This document shows positions 7,854-16,190 of a DNA stretch of 64,000 bases, one piece after another. Position numbers and translations under genes: made by a program. The notes under the pieces were generated by a model, which worked only from the letters and a program-made list of their open reading frames with translations, searched no databases and was not told where the DNA came from. Source of the stretch: Lachnospiraceae bacterium UBA3310 (GTDB lineage: Bacteria; Bacillota; Clostridia; Lachnospirales; Lachnospiraceae); contig DESQ01000029.1 of NCBI GenBank assembly GCA_002361355.1, positions 33,616 through 97,615 on the forward strand. The letters run 5' to 3'. The number at the start of each line of letters is the position of its first letter. The stretch's first letter is position 1.

Positions 7854-9122
7854 ATGGCAGTAACATTAAGTAAAAAACCGGTCACCGGCATGAAAGACAT
7901 CCTGCCGGAGGAGATGGAAATCCGCGACTATGTGATAGGAATTATCAAAGAAACTTACGGGAATTTCGGCTTTACTTCCATCGAGACGCCCTGCGTGGAA
8001 AACCTTGCCAACTTAAACTGCAAGGCGGGCGGCGAAAATGAAAAGCTGATTTTTAAGATACTGAAGCGGGGCGAGAAGCTGCGCATCGACGAGGCGAAGA
8101 GCGAGGAGGATCTGACGGACGGAGGCTTGCGCTATGACCTGACAGTGCCCCTTGTGCGGTATTACTCCAACCATGCGAACGAACTTCCCGCGCCGTTTAA
8201 GGCACTGCAGATGGGCAATGTATGGCGGGCGGACAGGCCCCAGAGGGGACGTTATCGTCAGTTTATGCAGTGTGATATCGATATTCTGGGGGAGGCGTCC
8301 AATCTGGCGGAGATTGAGCTGATTCTGGCCACCACCACCACCCTTGGGAAGCTTGGTTTTAAAAACTTTAATATCCGCATCAATGACAGACAGATTTTAA
8401 AGGCTATGGCGGCCTACAGCGGCTTTGCCGAGGAGGACTACGATCAGGTGTTCATCATCCTGGACAAGATGGACAAGATCGGAAAAGAAGGCGTGGAAGC
8501 GGAACTTCTGGAGTCGGGATTCGCGAAAGAAAAGGTGGACAAGTATCTGGCGCTGTTTCAGGGAATGGAGACGGCGGACGACGCCATTGCCTATATTACG
8601 GGAAAACTTGCAGGTGTGCTCCCGGAGGGGGTAAAGGAAAGTTTTCAGGAAATCATAGACAGTGTGGAAGCCACCAAAGGCGATTTCTTTCATCTGGTGT
8701 TTGATCCCACGCTGGTGCGGGGCATGTCCTACTATACAGGCACGATTTTTGAGATTGACATGCCGGAGTTTGGCGGAAGCTGCGGCGGCGGCGGAAGGTA
8801 TGACAAGATGGTGGGGAAATTTACGGGTAACGATGTGCCGGCCTGCGGGTTTTCCATCGGCTTTGAGCGCATCATCCTGCTCCTTTTGGAGAGCGGCTTT
8901 AAAGTGCCGAAGGCGGGGAAGAAAATTGCGTACCTCATGGAAAAGGGCCTGCCCTCCGATAAGCTGTGCGCTGTGATGGCGCAGGCGCAGGCGGATCGGG
9001 AAAAGGGCAATCAGATTCTGGTGGCGCGTATGAACAAAAATAAAAAGTTCCAGAAGGAACAGCTCACCGCGCAGGGGTATGAGGAGTTTCAGGAATTTTA
9101 CAGAGAAGAATTAAAGAGATAA
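7854..9122 (+). CDS. hisS: Histidyl-tRNA synthetase
   Basis: 422 aa class II aminoacyl-tRNA synthetase charging tRNA-His. Class II motif 2 is seen as GNVWRADRPQRGRYRQFMQ (about residues 122-140), the histidine-specific element as LVRGMSYYTG (about 289), the glycine-rich GGGGRYD and motif 3 as GFSIGFERI. The C-terminal anticodon-binding domain is complete. Start ATG 7854 has a strong AGGAGG site. It lies 23 bp upstream of aspS, the common hisS-aspS arrangement of Firmicutes. The 490-bp upstream gap includes a structured leader. Confidence 0.96.
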   Translation: MAVTLSKKPVTGMKDILPEEMEIRDYVIGIIKETYGNFGFTSIETPCVENLANLNCKAGGENEKLIFKILKRGEKLRIDEAKSEEDLTDGGLRYDLTVPLVRYYSNHANELPAPFKALQMGNVWRADRPQRGRYRQFMQCDIDILGEASNLAEIELILATTTTLGKLGFKNFNIRINDRQILKAMAAYSGFAEEDYDQVFIILDKMDKIGKEGVEAELLESGFAKEKVDKYLALFQGMETADDAIAYITGKLAGVLPEGVKESFQEIIDSVEATKGDFFHLVFDPTLVRGMSYYTGTIFEIDMPEFGGSCGGGGRYDKMVGKFTGNDVPACGFSIGFERIILLLLESGFKVPKAGKKIAYLMEKGLPSDKLCAVMAQAQADREKGNQILVARMNKNKKFQKEQLTAQGYEEFQEFYREELKR

Positions 9123-9145
9123 AAGGAAAAGAGGGAAAAACAGCT

Positions 9146-10951
9146 ATGGCAGAATCAATGAAGGGTTGGAAGAGGTCGCACCGCTGTGCGGAGCTTTCCT
9201 TACAGAATGTGGGTGAGGAAGTTACGGTAATGGGATGGGTGCAGAAGCAGAGAAACAAGGGAGGCATTATTTTTGTGGATCTGCGCGACCGCTCCGGTAT
9301 TTTACAGATTATTTTTGAGGAGAGCGACTGCGGGGCGGAAGGCTTTGCCAAGGCGGAGAAGATGAGAAGCGAGTTCGTCATTGCCGTGGTCGGAAAGGTG
9401 GAGAAGCGTTCCGGCGCGGTCAATGAAAATCTGGCCACGGGTGAGATTGAGATCCGCGCCGCACAGGTGCGTATCCTGTCTGAGGCGGAAACGCCGCCAT
9501 TCCCTGTGGAGGCCGATTCCAAGACGAAGGAAGAGATTCGTTTAAAATACCGTTATCTGGATCTGAGAAGGCCGGATCTGCAGGAGAAGTTGATGCTTCG
9601 AAGCAAGATTGCCTCGGAGATGCGCGCCTTCATGGCGAAGGAGGGCTTTCTGGAGATCGAGACGCCGATTCTTTGCAAATCCACGCCGGAGGGGGCAAGG
9701 GATTATCTGGTGCCCAGCCGTGTGCATCCCGGCAATTTCTACGCGCTGCCCCAGTCGCCGCAGCTCTACAAACAGCTTTTGATGTGCTCCGGGTACGACC
9801 GGTATTTCCAGATCGCACGGTGCTTCCGTGATGAGGATCTGCGCGCGGACAGGCAGCCGGAGTTCACACAGGCGGATATGGAGCTTTCGTTTGTCGATGT
9901 GGATGATGTGATCGAGGTGAATGAGAGATTGATCGCTCATGTCTGCAAGGAAGCCATCGGACTGGATGTACCGCTTCCCCTGCCCCGCATGACATGGCAG
10001 GAGGCGATGGATCGTTTCGGCTCCGATAAGCCGGATACCCGCTTTGGCATGGAATTGACGGATGTATCAGAGGTGGTTGCGGGATGCGGTTTCGGGGTGT
10101 TTACCTCCGCGCTGGAAAACGGCGGTTCTGTCCGCGGCTTAAATGTGAAGGGACAGGCGGCCATGCCCAGAAAGAAAATTGACGCGCTGGTGGATTTCGC
10201 GAAGGGCTACGGTGCGAAGGGCCTGGCTTACCTGAGTGTGCAGGAGGACGGCACATACAAGTCTTCTTTTGCGAAATTTATGACGGAGGAAACGCTTGAC
10301 AGTCTGGTGAAGGCTATGCAGGGCGAAAAGGGAGATCTGCTCCTCTTTGCAGCCGACAAGAAAAATATTGTCTACAGCGTGCTCGGCGCGCTGCGTGTGG
10401 AACTTGGAAAGCAGCTCGGGCTGATCGACGAGTCGAAGTTTCATTTCCTGTGGGTGGTAGAGTTCCCGCTGTTAGAGTGGAGCGAGGAGGAAAACCGCTT
10501 TATGGCGATGCATCATCCGTTTACGATGCCCATGGAGGAGGACTGGCAGTATATCGACTCCGATCCGGGAAGGGTGCGCGCCAAGGCTTACGATATCGTG
10601 TTGAACGGTGTGGAGCTGGGAGGCGGCTCTGTCAGAATCCATCAGGATGATATACAGGAGAAAATGTTTGAGGTATTAGGGTTTACAAAGGAGCAGGCGT
10701 GGGAGCAGTTCGGTTTCCTGTTAAGCGCTTTCAAGTACGGCGTTCCGCCTCATGCGGGGCTGGCTTACGGACTTGACCGCTTTGTCATGCTTTTGACGCA
10801 TGCGGACAGTATTCGTGAGGTAATCGCTTTCCCGAAGATAAAGGATGCCTCCTGTCTCATGACAGAAGCGCCGGGTGTGGTGGATGAAAAGCAGCTCGCG
10901 GAACTGCAGATCGCGATTACCCCTGCGCCGGAAAAAGATGATAATGCGTAA
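9146..10951 (+). CDS. aspS: Aspartyl-tRNA synthetase
   Basis: 601 aa bacterial-type class II synthetase: N-terminal OB-fold anticodon-binding domain (residues 1-120, starting with the HRCAELSLQNVGEEV segment), catalytic core with motif 2 in ARCFRDEDLRADRQPEFTQ (about residues 215-235), a GAD insertion domain in the middle (about 290-420) and motif 3 GLAYGLDRFVMLL near the C terminus. Length matches the bacterial family. The gene shares a transcript with hisS. Whether it is discriminating or also charges tRNA-Asn cannot be told from the sequence alone. Confidence 0.96.
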   Translation: MAESMKGWKRSHRCAELSLQNVGEEVTVMGWVQKQRNKGGIIFVDLRDRSGILQIIFEESDCGAEGFAKAEKMRSEFVIAVVGKVEKRSGAVNENLATGEIEIRAAQVRILSEAETPPFPVEADSKTKEEIRLKYRYLDLRRPDLQEKLMLRSKIASEMRAFMAKEGFLEIETPILCKSTPEGARDYLVPSRVHPGNFYALPQSPQLYKQLLMCSGYDRYFQIARCFRDEDLRADRQPEFTQADMELSFVDVDDVIEVNERLIAHVCKEAIGLDVPLPLPRMTWQEAMDRFGSDKPDTRFGMELTDVSEVVAGCGFGVFTSALENGGSVRGLNVKGQAAMPRKKIDALVDFAKGYGAKGLAYLSVQEDGTYKSSFAKFMTEETLDSLVKAMQGEKGDLLLFAADKKNIVYSVLGALRVELGKQLGLIDESKFHFLWVVEFPLLEWSEEENRFMAMHHPFTMPMEEDWQYIDSDPGRVRAKAYDIVLNGVELGGGSVRIHQDDIQEKMFEVLGFTKEQAWEQFGFLLSAFKYGVPPHAGLAYGLDRFVMLLTHADSIREVIAFPKIKDASCLMTEAPGVVDEKQLAELQIAITPAPEKDDNA

Positions 10952-10970
10952 ATGTTGAAAAGGAGTCAAT

Positions 10971-11900
10971 ATGGCGGAACAAAGACAAGATAACAAAGCG
11001 CTGGAGGAGGCGATAGCCACATTCCGGGCGGATAAGGAACGGGACAGCTATGTGAAGGTGATGGAGCTTATGGAGCGATCCATCGTTCTGGTGCCGGCTA
11101 TGCCGCCAAAAGACCTTCCTGCGGAAATGATGGAGCAGATGAAGGCCGGAAAGCCTGTGAAACTTCCCAAGGAAGCCAGGATTGTGCCCTGTCTGCTCCG
11201 CAAGGAGACGGGGGAACAGGCGCTTCCCATTTTCACTTCGCCGGAACAGATTCCACCTGACAAGAAGAGCCCCATGGTGGTCGCCATGCCTTTTATGGGC
11301 TGTGTTGCCATGGCAATGGCAAATCAGGACAAGGTGGCGGAGATTGTGGTGAATCCTTTTACCGGTATTATGGTTCTCAACAAATCGGTTCTGGAGGTGG
11401 CGGAAAAGCGCAGGAAGGCGGCAGGGCAGATCAAGACGGTGCAGCTTACGAAAGAGCAGTTTCAGGATCTTGCCCACAACAGGGTGGTCCTCTCCCTTTT
11501 GCCCAAATATCTGTTTGAGAATAAAGAAGAGGGGCTTAAAAAGCTGCAGCAGGAGGAAGGGGATTTCCTTCTGCACTTCTATGACGAGGTTTATCCGGAG
11601 GGGCAGAAGGCTTCCTGCCGGCCGGATGATTTTTCTCTGATGACGCTCAACATTACGGATACAATACAGCTCACCCGTGTGGATATGCCGGACGAGGTCG
11701 CGAAGAAAAATCTGTGCTACCGGGTCTATGCCGTGTGGAAACGGGATACGGAGGAACTGTTGTACTACACGCTGGAAAAGACGAAGGACGGTAATGTGAT
11801 CGCCAAAGTCACGGCGGACGGCATGCACGAAGTAGTGGAGCCCGCGCCGGAAAACGGAGCGGAGATCGAGGCGATTCTCGGTCTTGTGACGCCGATGTAA
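10971..11900 (+). CDS. SseB-family protein
   Basis: 309 aa soluble protein. The N-terminal ~130 residues fit the SseB N-terminal domain (pattern LEEAIATFRADKERDSYVKVM..., followed by VPCLLRKETGEQALPIFTS and PFTGIMVLN-type strands), a domain found in many Firmicute proteins of unknown role despite its name from type III secretion. The C-terminal part is acidic and mixed alpha/beta. No signal or membrane segment. It follows aspS by 19 bp with an AAAGGAG site and probably sits in the hisS-aspS transcript. Function unknown. Confidence 0.8.
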   Translation: MAEQRQDNKALEEAIATFRADKERDSYVKVMELMERSIVLVPAMPPKDLPAEMMEQMKAGKPVKLPKEARIVPCLLRKETGEQALPIFTSPEQIPPDKKSPMVVAMPFMGCVAMAMANQDKVAEIVVNPFTGIMVLNKSVLEVAEKRRKAAGQIKTVQLTKEQFQDLAHNRVVLSLLPKYLFENKEEGLKKLQQEEGDFLLHFYDEVYPEGQKASCRPDDFSLMTLNITDTIQLTRVDMPDEVAKKNLCYRVYAVWKRDTEELLYYTLEKTKDGNVIAKVTADGMHEVVEPAPENGAEIEAILGLVTPM

Positions 11901-11941
11901 CAGCCGCCATAGAAAACAAGCGGCGGATGGAAGGAAACGAT

Positions 11942-12610
11942 ATGGACACAATTATTTTTGATCTGGACGGAACGCTTCTCAATACGCTGGAAGATCTGAC
12001 GGACAGCGTCAATCATGCCATGGAAGCATTCGGATTTCCCGTGCATACGATTGAGGAGATCCGCAGCTTTGTGGGAAACGGTGCCCCTAAACTGATCGAA
12101 CGGAGCATTCCGCAGGGAAAAGAGAATCCCTCCTACGATGCGGTTCTTGCGTCCTTCAAAGAGTATTACGCCGCGCACTGTGAGGATAAGACAAATCCTT
12201 ACGAGGGGATTATGGAACTTCTGGCACAGTTGAAGAACGGGGGTTATCGGATGGCTGTCGTCTCCAACAAGTTTGACGGCGCGGTGAAGCGTCTGTGCGA
12301 AAAATATTTCGGAAATTACATTGAGGTGGCTATCGGGGAGAGCGCGGATGTAAAGAGAAAACCTGCGCCCGATACAGTGTACCGGGCGCTTCGTGAACTT
12401 TCCTGCGACGCCTCCCGCGCGGTTTACGTGGGAGATTCCGAGGTGGACATACAGACGGCAAAGAATGCGTCTCTGCCCTGCATCAGCGTTACCTGGGGAT
12501 TCCGAACAGAAGAACAGCTAAAGGCTGCCGGTGCGGACGTAAAGCGTATGATCAGGAATCCTCAGGCTCTTGTTCCTCTGCTTCTACAGCTTCATCAGGC
12601 GGAAGGGTGA
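11942..12610 (+). CDS. HAD-superfamily hydrolase, phosphoglycolate phosphatase-like
   Basis: 222 aa HAD subfamily IA phosphatase. Motif I is DLDGTLLNT (about residues 6-14), motif II the SNK triplet near residue 105, motif III the lysine in KRKPAPDT (about 139), motif IV GDSEVD (about 165). A cap domain occupies residues 15-80. ATG 11942 is preferred over ATG 11927 because a GGAAGG site precedes it. The 3' end overlaps the end of the opposite-strand CNNM gene by 59 bp. Substrate unknown; Gph/PpaX-like pyrophosphatase or phosphoglycolate activity is possible. Confidence 0.88.
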   Translation: MDTIIFDLDGTLLNTLEDLTDSVNHAMEAFGFPVHTIEEIRSFVGNGAPKLIERSIPQGKENPSYDAVLASFKEYYAAHCEDKTNPYEGIMELLAQLKNGGYRMAVVSNKFDGAVKRLCEKYFGNYIEVAIGESADVKRKPAPDTVYRALRELSCDASRAVYVGDSEVDIQTAKNASLPCISVTWGFRTEEQLKAAGADVKRMIRNPQALVPLLLQLHQAEG

Positions 12611-13856
12611 TCAATACTTTCACAATATGGTTATCCTGAATGCCGCAGGCCTTAAGGACGATACCGTTTTCCAACGTGATGGTCTCCTGATCCTGGGGCA
12701 GACGGTCAAGCTGTTCCAGCATGAGGCCGCCGATGGAGTCATAGTCTTCGGAGTCGAGTGAGATCTCCAGGGCATCGTTTATGTCGTCAAGTTTCATACC
12801 GCCCTCGACCAGATATTGGCCTTCCTCCGTTTCCTGAATCAGTTCTTCCTCGTCCGCGTCGTACTCGTCGCGGATTTCGCCTACCAGTTCTTCGATGATA
12901 TCCTCCATGGTGATCATGCCCACGGTGGCGCCGTACTCGCTCAGGACAAAAGCAACGGCGCAGGACTTTTCACGTATTTCCATCAACAGGTCTGACACAT
13001 TCTTATATTCATAAGTATAGTAAGCCTCGCGCAGAATTTTTTTGAGGCTGAATTTTTCCTTGTCCTTTACCAGAATAAAATCTTTGATATTGACAATGCC
13101 GATGATGTGATCCGGGTCGTCGTCATAGACAGGAATCCTCGTAAACATGCTCGACTGAAAGGTGGAGAGCAGTTCCTGATAGGTTGCGCTTAAAGGAAGC
13201 GTTGTCATCTGGATACGGGGGATCATAATGTCTTTCGCGACAGTGTCGCCGAAATCGAACACATTGTAGATAAAAGTGCGCTCATCCGATTCGATCGCGC
13301 CGCCCTCATGGCTTACGTCCACATAGGTTTTCAGTTCTTTTTCGGAAATACTGAAATTGTTCCCCTCGGAGCTGATATGTAACAGCTGGAGAATCCAGTT
13401 GGAAAGCAGATCCACCAGAAAAATGACCGGCGTGAGAACAGTCATCAGCAGACGGATAACAGACCCGAACAGAAGCGTGATAGAATCCGCGCGCTGCATG
13501 GCCCATGTTTTAGGGATGATCTCGCCGAACATCAAAACCACGAAGGTCAGAATGCCTGTGGCAATTCCAACGGCCCTGTTTCCCCATAAACTTATGGCGA
13601 AGGTGGTAGCGACGGATGAGGCGGAAAGGTTGACAATGTTGTTGCCGATCAGGATAGCGCTCAACATTTTGCCGTACTGATCCAGAATGGCAAGCACCCG
13701 GACAGCCCGTTTGTTGTCCTCCTCGGCCAGCGTGCGAAGCCGTACGCGGTTTACGGTGGAGAAGGCGGTTTCCGCGGAAGAGAAAAAGGCCGACAGGAAA
13801 ACGAGAACGGCCAGAGAAATCAGTTGTATGACACCTGGGGTATCCAAAATGATCAT
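12552..13856 (-). CDS. CNNM/CorC (HlyC)-family membrane protein with CBS pair
   Basis: 434 aa protein with the DUF21/CNNM transmembrane domain (residues ~1-180, four hydrophobic segments; the FFSSAETAFSTVNR signature lies at 25-38), a CBS domain pair (about 205-325, with IMIPRIQM and MEDIIEELVGEI segments) and a C-terminal CorC_HlyC domain (about 345-420). Members are linked to Mg2+/Co2+ transport or efflux, not proven haemolysins. The C terminus is acidic, and its last codons overlap the convergent HAD gene. A perfect inverted repeat lies in the divergent upstream region. Confidence 0.92.
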   Translation of the reverse strand: MIILDTPGVIQLISLAVLVFLSAFFSSAETAFSTVNRVRLRTLAEEDNKRAVRVLAILDQYGKMLSAILIGNNIVNLSASSVATTFAISLWGNRAVGIATGILTFVVLMFGEIIPKTWAMQRADSITLLFGSVIRLLMTVLTPVIFLVDLLSNWILQLLHISSEGNNFSISEKELKTYVDVSHEGGAIESDERTFIYNVFDFGDTVAKDIMIPRIQMTTLPLSATYQELLSTFQSSMFTRIPVYDDDPDHIIGIVNIKDFILVKDKEKFSLKKILREAYYTYEYKNVSDLLMEIREKSCAVAFVLSEYGATVGMITMEDIIEELVGEIRDEYDADEEELIQETEEGQYLVEGGMKLDDINDALEISLDSEDYDSIGGLMLEQLDRLPQDQETITLENGIVLKACGIQDNHIVKVLITLPPDEAVEAEEQEPEDS

Positions 13857-13892
13857 TCACTCCTTGCTTTTATTCTTGATAACAGTGATATT

Positions 13893-13922
13893 AGTTCAGC
13901 CTGCGCCATGCATGGCTGAACT
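13893..13922. promoter_or_regulatory. Inverted repeat in divergent intergenic region
   Basis: AGTTCAGCC (13893-13901) and GGCTGAACT (13914-13922) form a 9-bp perfect inverted repeat between the divergent CNNM and TIGR04086 genes. No T-tract follows, so an operator is as likely as a transcript end. Confidence 0.35.
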
Positions 13923-14019
13923 GTTAGAGAAAATATTACTAGATGCATAAGATTGTGTCAAGTTTTTATACCGAAAGGAATACATTAGATATAGAGGAAG
14001 AAAGGACAAGGGGATTGTG

Positions 14020-14394
14020 ATGGGAAAAAAAGAACTATATACGGGAAAGGCAGTTTTTATCATTAAATGTATGCTGGGAGCCTACATTTTGACGGCAGGT
14101 CTTCTCTTGCTGCTTGCCTTTATCCTGTATCGTTTCGGGCTGTCCGAGAAGGTGGTGTCCGTCTGTATCATTGGGATTTACATAGTGGTTACGTTCCTGG
14201 CGGGCATGCTTGCGGGGAAAAGGGAAGGGAAAAGGAAATTTCTTTGGGGACTGGTCATGGGCGTGCTGTATTTCGGTATTCTTGTGGTGGTGTCCATGGT
14301 GGTGAACAAAGGCGTGGAGGATGTGGCGGGAAATATGCTGACGGTGTTTTTCCTGTGCGCAGGGAGCGGTATGCTTGGCGGAATGGTATCCTAA
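14020..14394 (+). CDS. TIGR04086-family membrane protein
   Basis: 124 aa integral membrane protein with about four hydrophobic segments (residues ~14-36, 45-62, 73-95, 103-122). Composition, length and position directly before a SCIFF peptide gene match the TIGR04086 family, which is restricted to Firmicutes and often found near SCIFF loci. GTG 14017 and ATG 14020 are adjacent possible starts; ATG is chosen for better spacing from the AAGGGG site. Its role is unknown; association with ranthipeptide export or immunity is an inference from gene order. Confidence 0.8.
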   Translation: MGKKELYTGKAVFIIKCMLGAYILTAGLLLLLAFILYRFGLSEKVVSVCIIGIYIVVTFLAGMLAGKREGKRKFLWGLVMGVLYFGILVVVSMVVNKGVEDVAGNMLTVFFLCAGSGMLGGMVS

Positions 14395-14425
14395 AGAAAA
14401 AAGTCTTTCCGTATCGCGGAATCTG

Positions 14426-14434
14426 TGTTATACT
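14426..14434 (+). promoter_or_regulatory. Extended -10 promoter candidate for the SCIFF gene
   Basis: TG-T-TATACT matches an extended -10 element about 65 bp before the SCIFF start; the -35 match (TTTCCG at 14406-14411 or nearby) is poor, as tolerated with extended -10 sites. Confidence 0.4.
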
Positions 14435-14498
14435 TGACGCAGACTGCGGAGGATTACAGCATCTGAGAATACAATTATTACATAAGGAGGACATAGCT

Positions 14499-14642
14499 GT
14501 GAAGCATATTAAGACTTTATCTACCAGAGATTTAAAGGAATCCATGAAGAAGGGCGGCTGCGGCGAGTGCCAGACATCCTGCCAGTCTGCCTGCAAGACT
14601 TCTTGTACCGTGGGAAACCAGAGCTGCGAGAAGGCGAGATAG
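14499..14642 (+). CDS. scfA: SCIFF ranthipeptide precursor (six cysteines in forty-five residues)
   Basis: 47 aa ribosomally made precursor peptide starting with GTG after a strong AAGGAGG site (14484-14490). The N-terminal leader (KHIKTLSTRDLKESMKKGG) is the highly conserved SCIFF recognition sequence, and six cysteines occur at positions 21, 24, 28, 32, 36 and 43, with threonines at 26, 34 and 37 interspersed. In the characterised clostridial homologue the partner enzyme forms Cys-Thr thioether links (non-alpha, ranthipeptide class). The maturase gene lies 150 bp downstream. The mature product's biological activity is unknown; signalling has been proposed for related peptides. Confidence 0.95.
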   Translation: MKHIKTLSTRDLKESMKKGGCGECQTSCQSACKTSCTVGNQSCEKAR

Positions 14643-14792
14643 GCATTTTTTAAGGCGGCGGGGAGCCGCAAAACAGATCAGGGAAAACCAGGCAGGCTCG
14701 GCATGCGGCGCATGACGGGTCTGCTTCTGTGAATGGACACAGGCTGAACTGTAATTACTATTGTAATATATGGAAACGTAAGGAGAAAAATT

Positions 14793-16190
14793 GTGATACA
14801 CCGGTATATCAATAATGGCTATCATATCGTGATGGATGTCAACAGCGGCAGCGTGCATGTGATGGACAAGTCTGCCTACGATGCGGTTCCTGTGGCACAG
14901 CGGCTGATTGAGCAGGGGAAAGAGGATAAGGAAGAAATTGCGCGGGCAGTGGCAGAGGAGCTTTCCATGGCGCTTTCCGAGGCGGAGGAACTGGCGGAAG
15001 AGTTTCTTGCCCTGAAGGAGGCGGGACAGCTTTTTGCCGAGGATATTTACGAGAACTATATAGATGCCTTCAAGGAGCGTGAGACAGTGGTGAAGGCACT
15101 TTGTCTCCATATCGCCCACGATTGTAACCTGGCCTGCAAATACTGCTTTGCGGGGGAGGGCGAGTATCACGGAAGACGGGCGCTGATGAGTCTGGAAGTA
15201 GGAAAGAAGGCGTTGGATTTTCTGGTGGCAAACTCCGGTAACCGGGTGAATCTGGAGGTGGATTTCTTTGGCGGAGAGCCTCTTATGAACTGGCAGGTGG
15301 TCAAGGACTTGGTGGCCTATGGAAGATCTCTGGAGGAGCCGCACCACAAGAAGTTCCGCTTTACGCTGACTACCAACGGCGTATTGCTTACCGATGAGGT
15401 TATGGATTTTGTCAACAGGGAGATGTCAAATCTGGTACTCAGCATAGACGGCAGGAAGGAAATTCACGATCTCATGAGGCCGCACCGTGGCGGGCAGGGC
15501 AGTTATGACGAGATCCTGCCTAAATATAAAAAGGCGGCCAGGAGCAGAAACCAGATGAACTATTATGTGCGGGGCACGTATACGCGGAACAATACGGATT
15601 TTTCCGAGGATGTGATACATCTGGCAGACGAGGGGTTTGAGCAGATTTCCGTGGAACCCGTGGTGGCGGATAAAAAGGAAGACTATGCGCTTCGGATGGA
15701 GGATGTGCCGACGCTTTTGTCTGAGTATGACAAGCTTGCCCTGGAATATATTAACAGAAAAAGAGAAGGAAAGGGTTTTCAATTCTTTCATTTTATGATA
15801 GATTTAGAAGGTGGCCCTTGCGTGGCAAAGAGATTGTCAGGCTGTGGGTCAGGTACGGAATATCTGGCGGTGACTCCGTGGGGAGATCTGTATCCCTGCC
15901 ATCAGTTTGTGGGGCAGGAAGAATTTCTCATGGGAAATGTGGAGGACGGGATCGTCCGGAAGGATATTCAGGATAAATTTAAGGCGTGCAATGTCTACTC
16001 TAAGAAAGAGTGCAGGGATTGCTTCGCGAAATTTTATTGCAGCGGCGGCTGTGCGGCTAACGCCTACCATGAGTGTGGCGATGTGAACGGTTCTTATGAG
16101 CTCGGATGTGAACTTCAAAGGAAACGGGTGGAATGCGCGATCATGATAAAAGCGGCGCTTGCCGATGAAGAAAGGGAGAATTATCTATGA
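14793..16190 (+). CDS. scfB: SCIFF maturase, radical SAM/SPASM thioether-forming enzyme
   Basis: 465 aa radical SAM enzyme that cross-links cysteines of the SCIFF peptide. An N-terminal peptide-recognition (RRE-like) region covers residues 1-95. The radical SAM cluster motif CNLACKYC is at about 111-118, followed by FFGGEPLMNW and TLTTNG. The C-terminal SPASM domain has many cysteines (SGCGSGTEYLAVTPWGDLYPC near 350-370; CRDCFAKFYCSGGCAAN near 408-424; a final Cys near 443) for two auxiliary clusters. The GTG start has AAGGAG 7 bp upstream. Its stop overlaps secDF by four bases (ATGA), so translation of the two is coupled. Confidence 0.95.
   Translation: MIHRYINNGYHIVMDVNSGSVHVMDKSAYDAVPVAQRLIEQGKEDKEEIARAVAEELSMALSEAEELAEEFLALKEAGQLFAEDIYENYIDAFKERETVVKALCLHIAHDCNLACKYCFAGEGEYHGRRALMSLEVGKKALDFLVANSGNRVNLEVDFFGGEPLMNWQVVKDLVAYGRSLEEPHHKKFRFTLTTNGVLLTDEVMDFVNREMSNLVLSIDGRKEIHDLMRPHRGGQGSYDEILPKYKKAARSRNQMNYYVRGTYTRNNTDFSEDVIHLADEGFEQISVEPVVADKKEDYALRMEDVPTLLSEYDKLALEYINRKREGKGFQFFHFMIDLEGGPCVAKRLSGCGSGTEYLAVTPWGDLYPCHQFVGQEEFLMGNVEDGIVRKDIQDKFKACNVYSKKECRDCFAKFYCSGGCAANAYHECGDVNGSYELGCELQRKRVECAIMIKAALADEERENYL

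Noticed and set aside
10917..11951. 344-codon open frame on the minus strand
   Set aside because: It is antisense to the SseB-family gene, has no family resemblance and is rich in His/Arg/Leu as expected of a shadow frame.
14067..14642. 191-codon frame containing the SCIFF sequence
   Set aside because: Only the last 47 codons from GTG 14499 are real; the upstream part is a shadow of the TIGR04086 gene.
14652..14670. Terminator between the SCIFF gene and its maturase
   Set aside because: GCGGC-GGGGA-GCCGC forms a short stem but is followed by AAAA, not a T-run.
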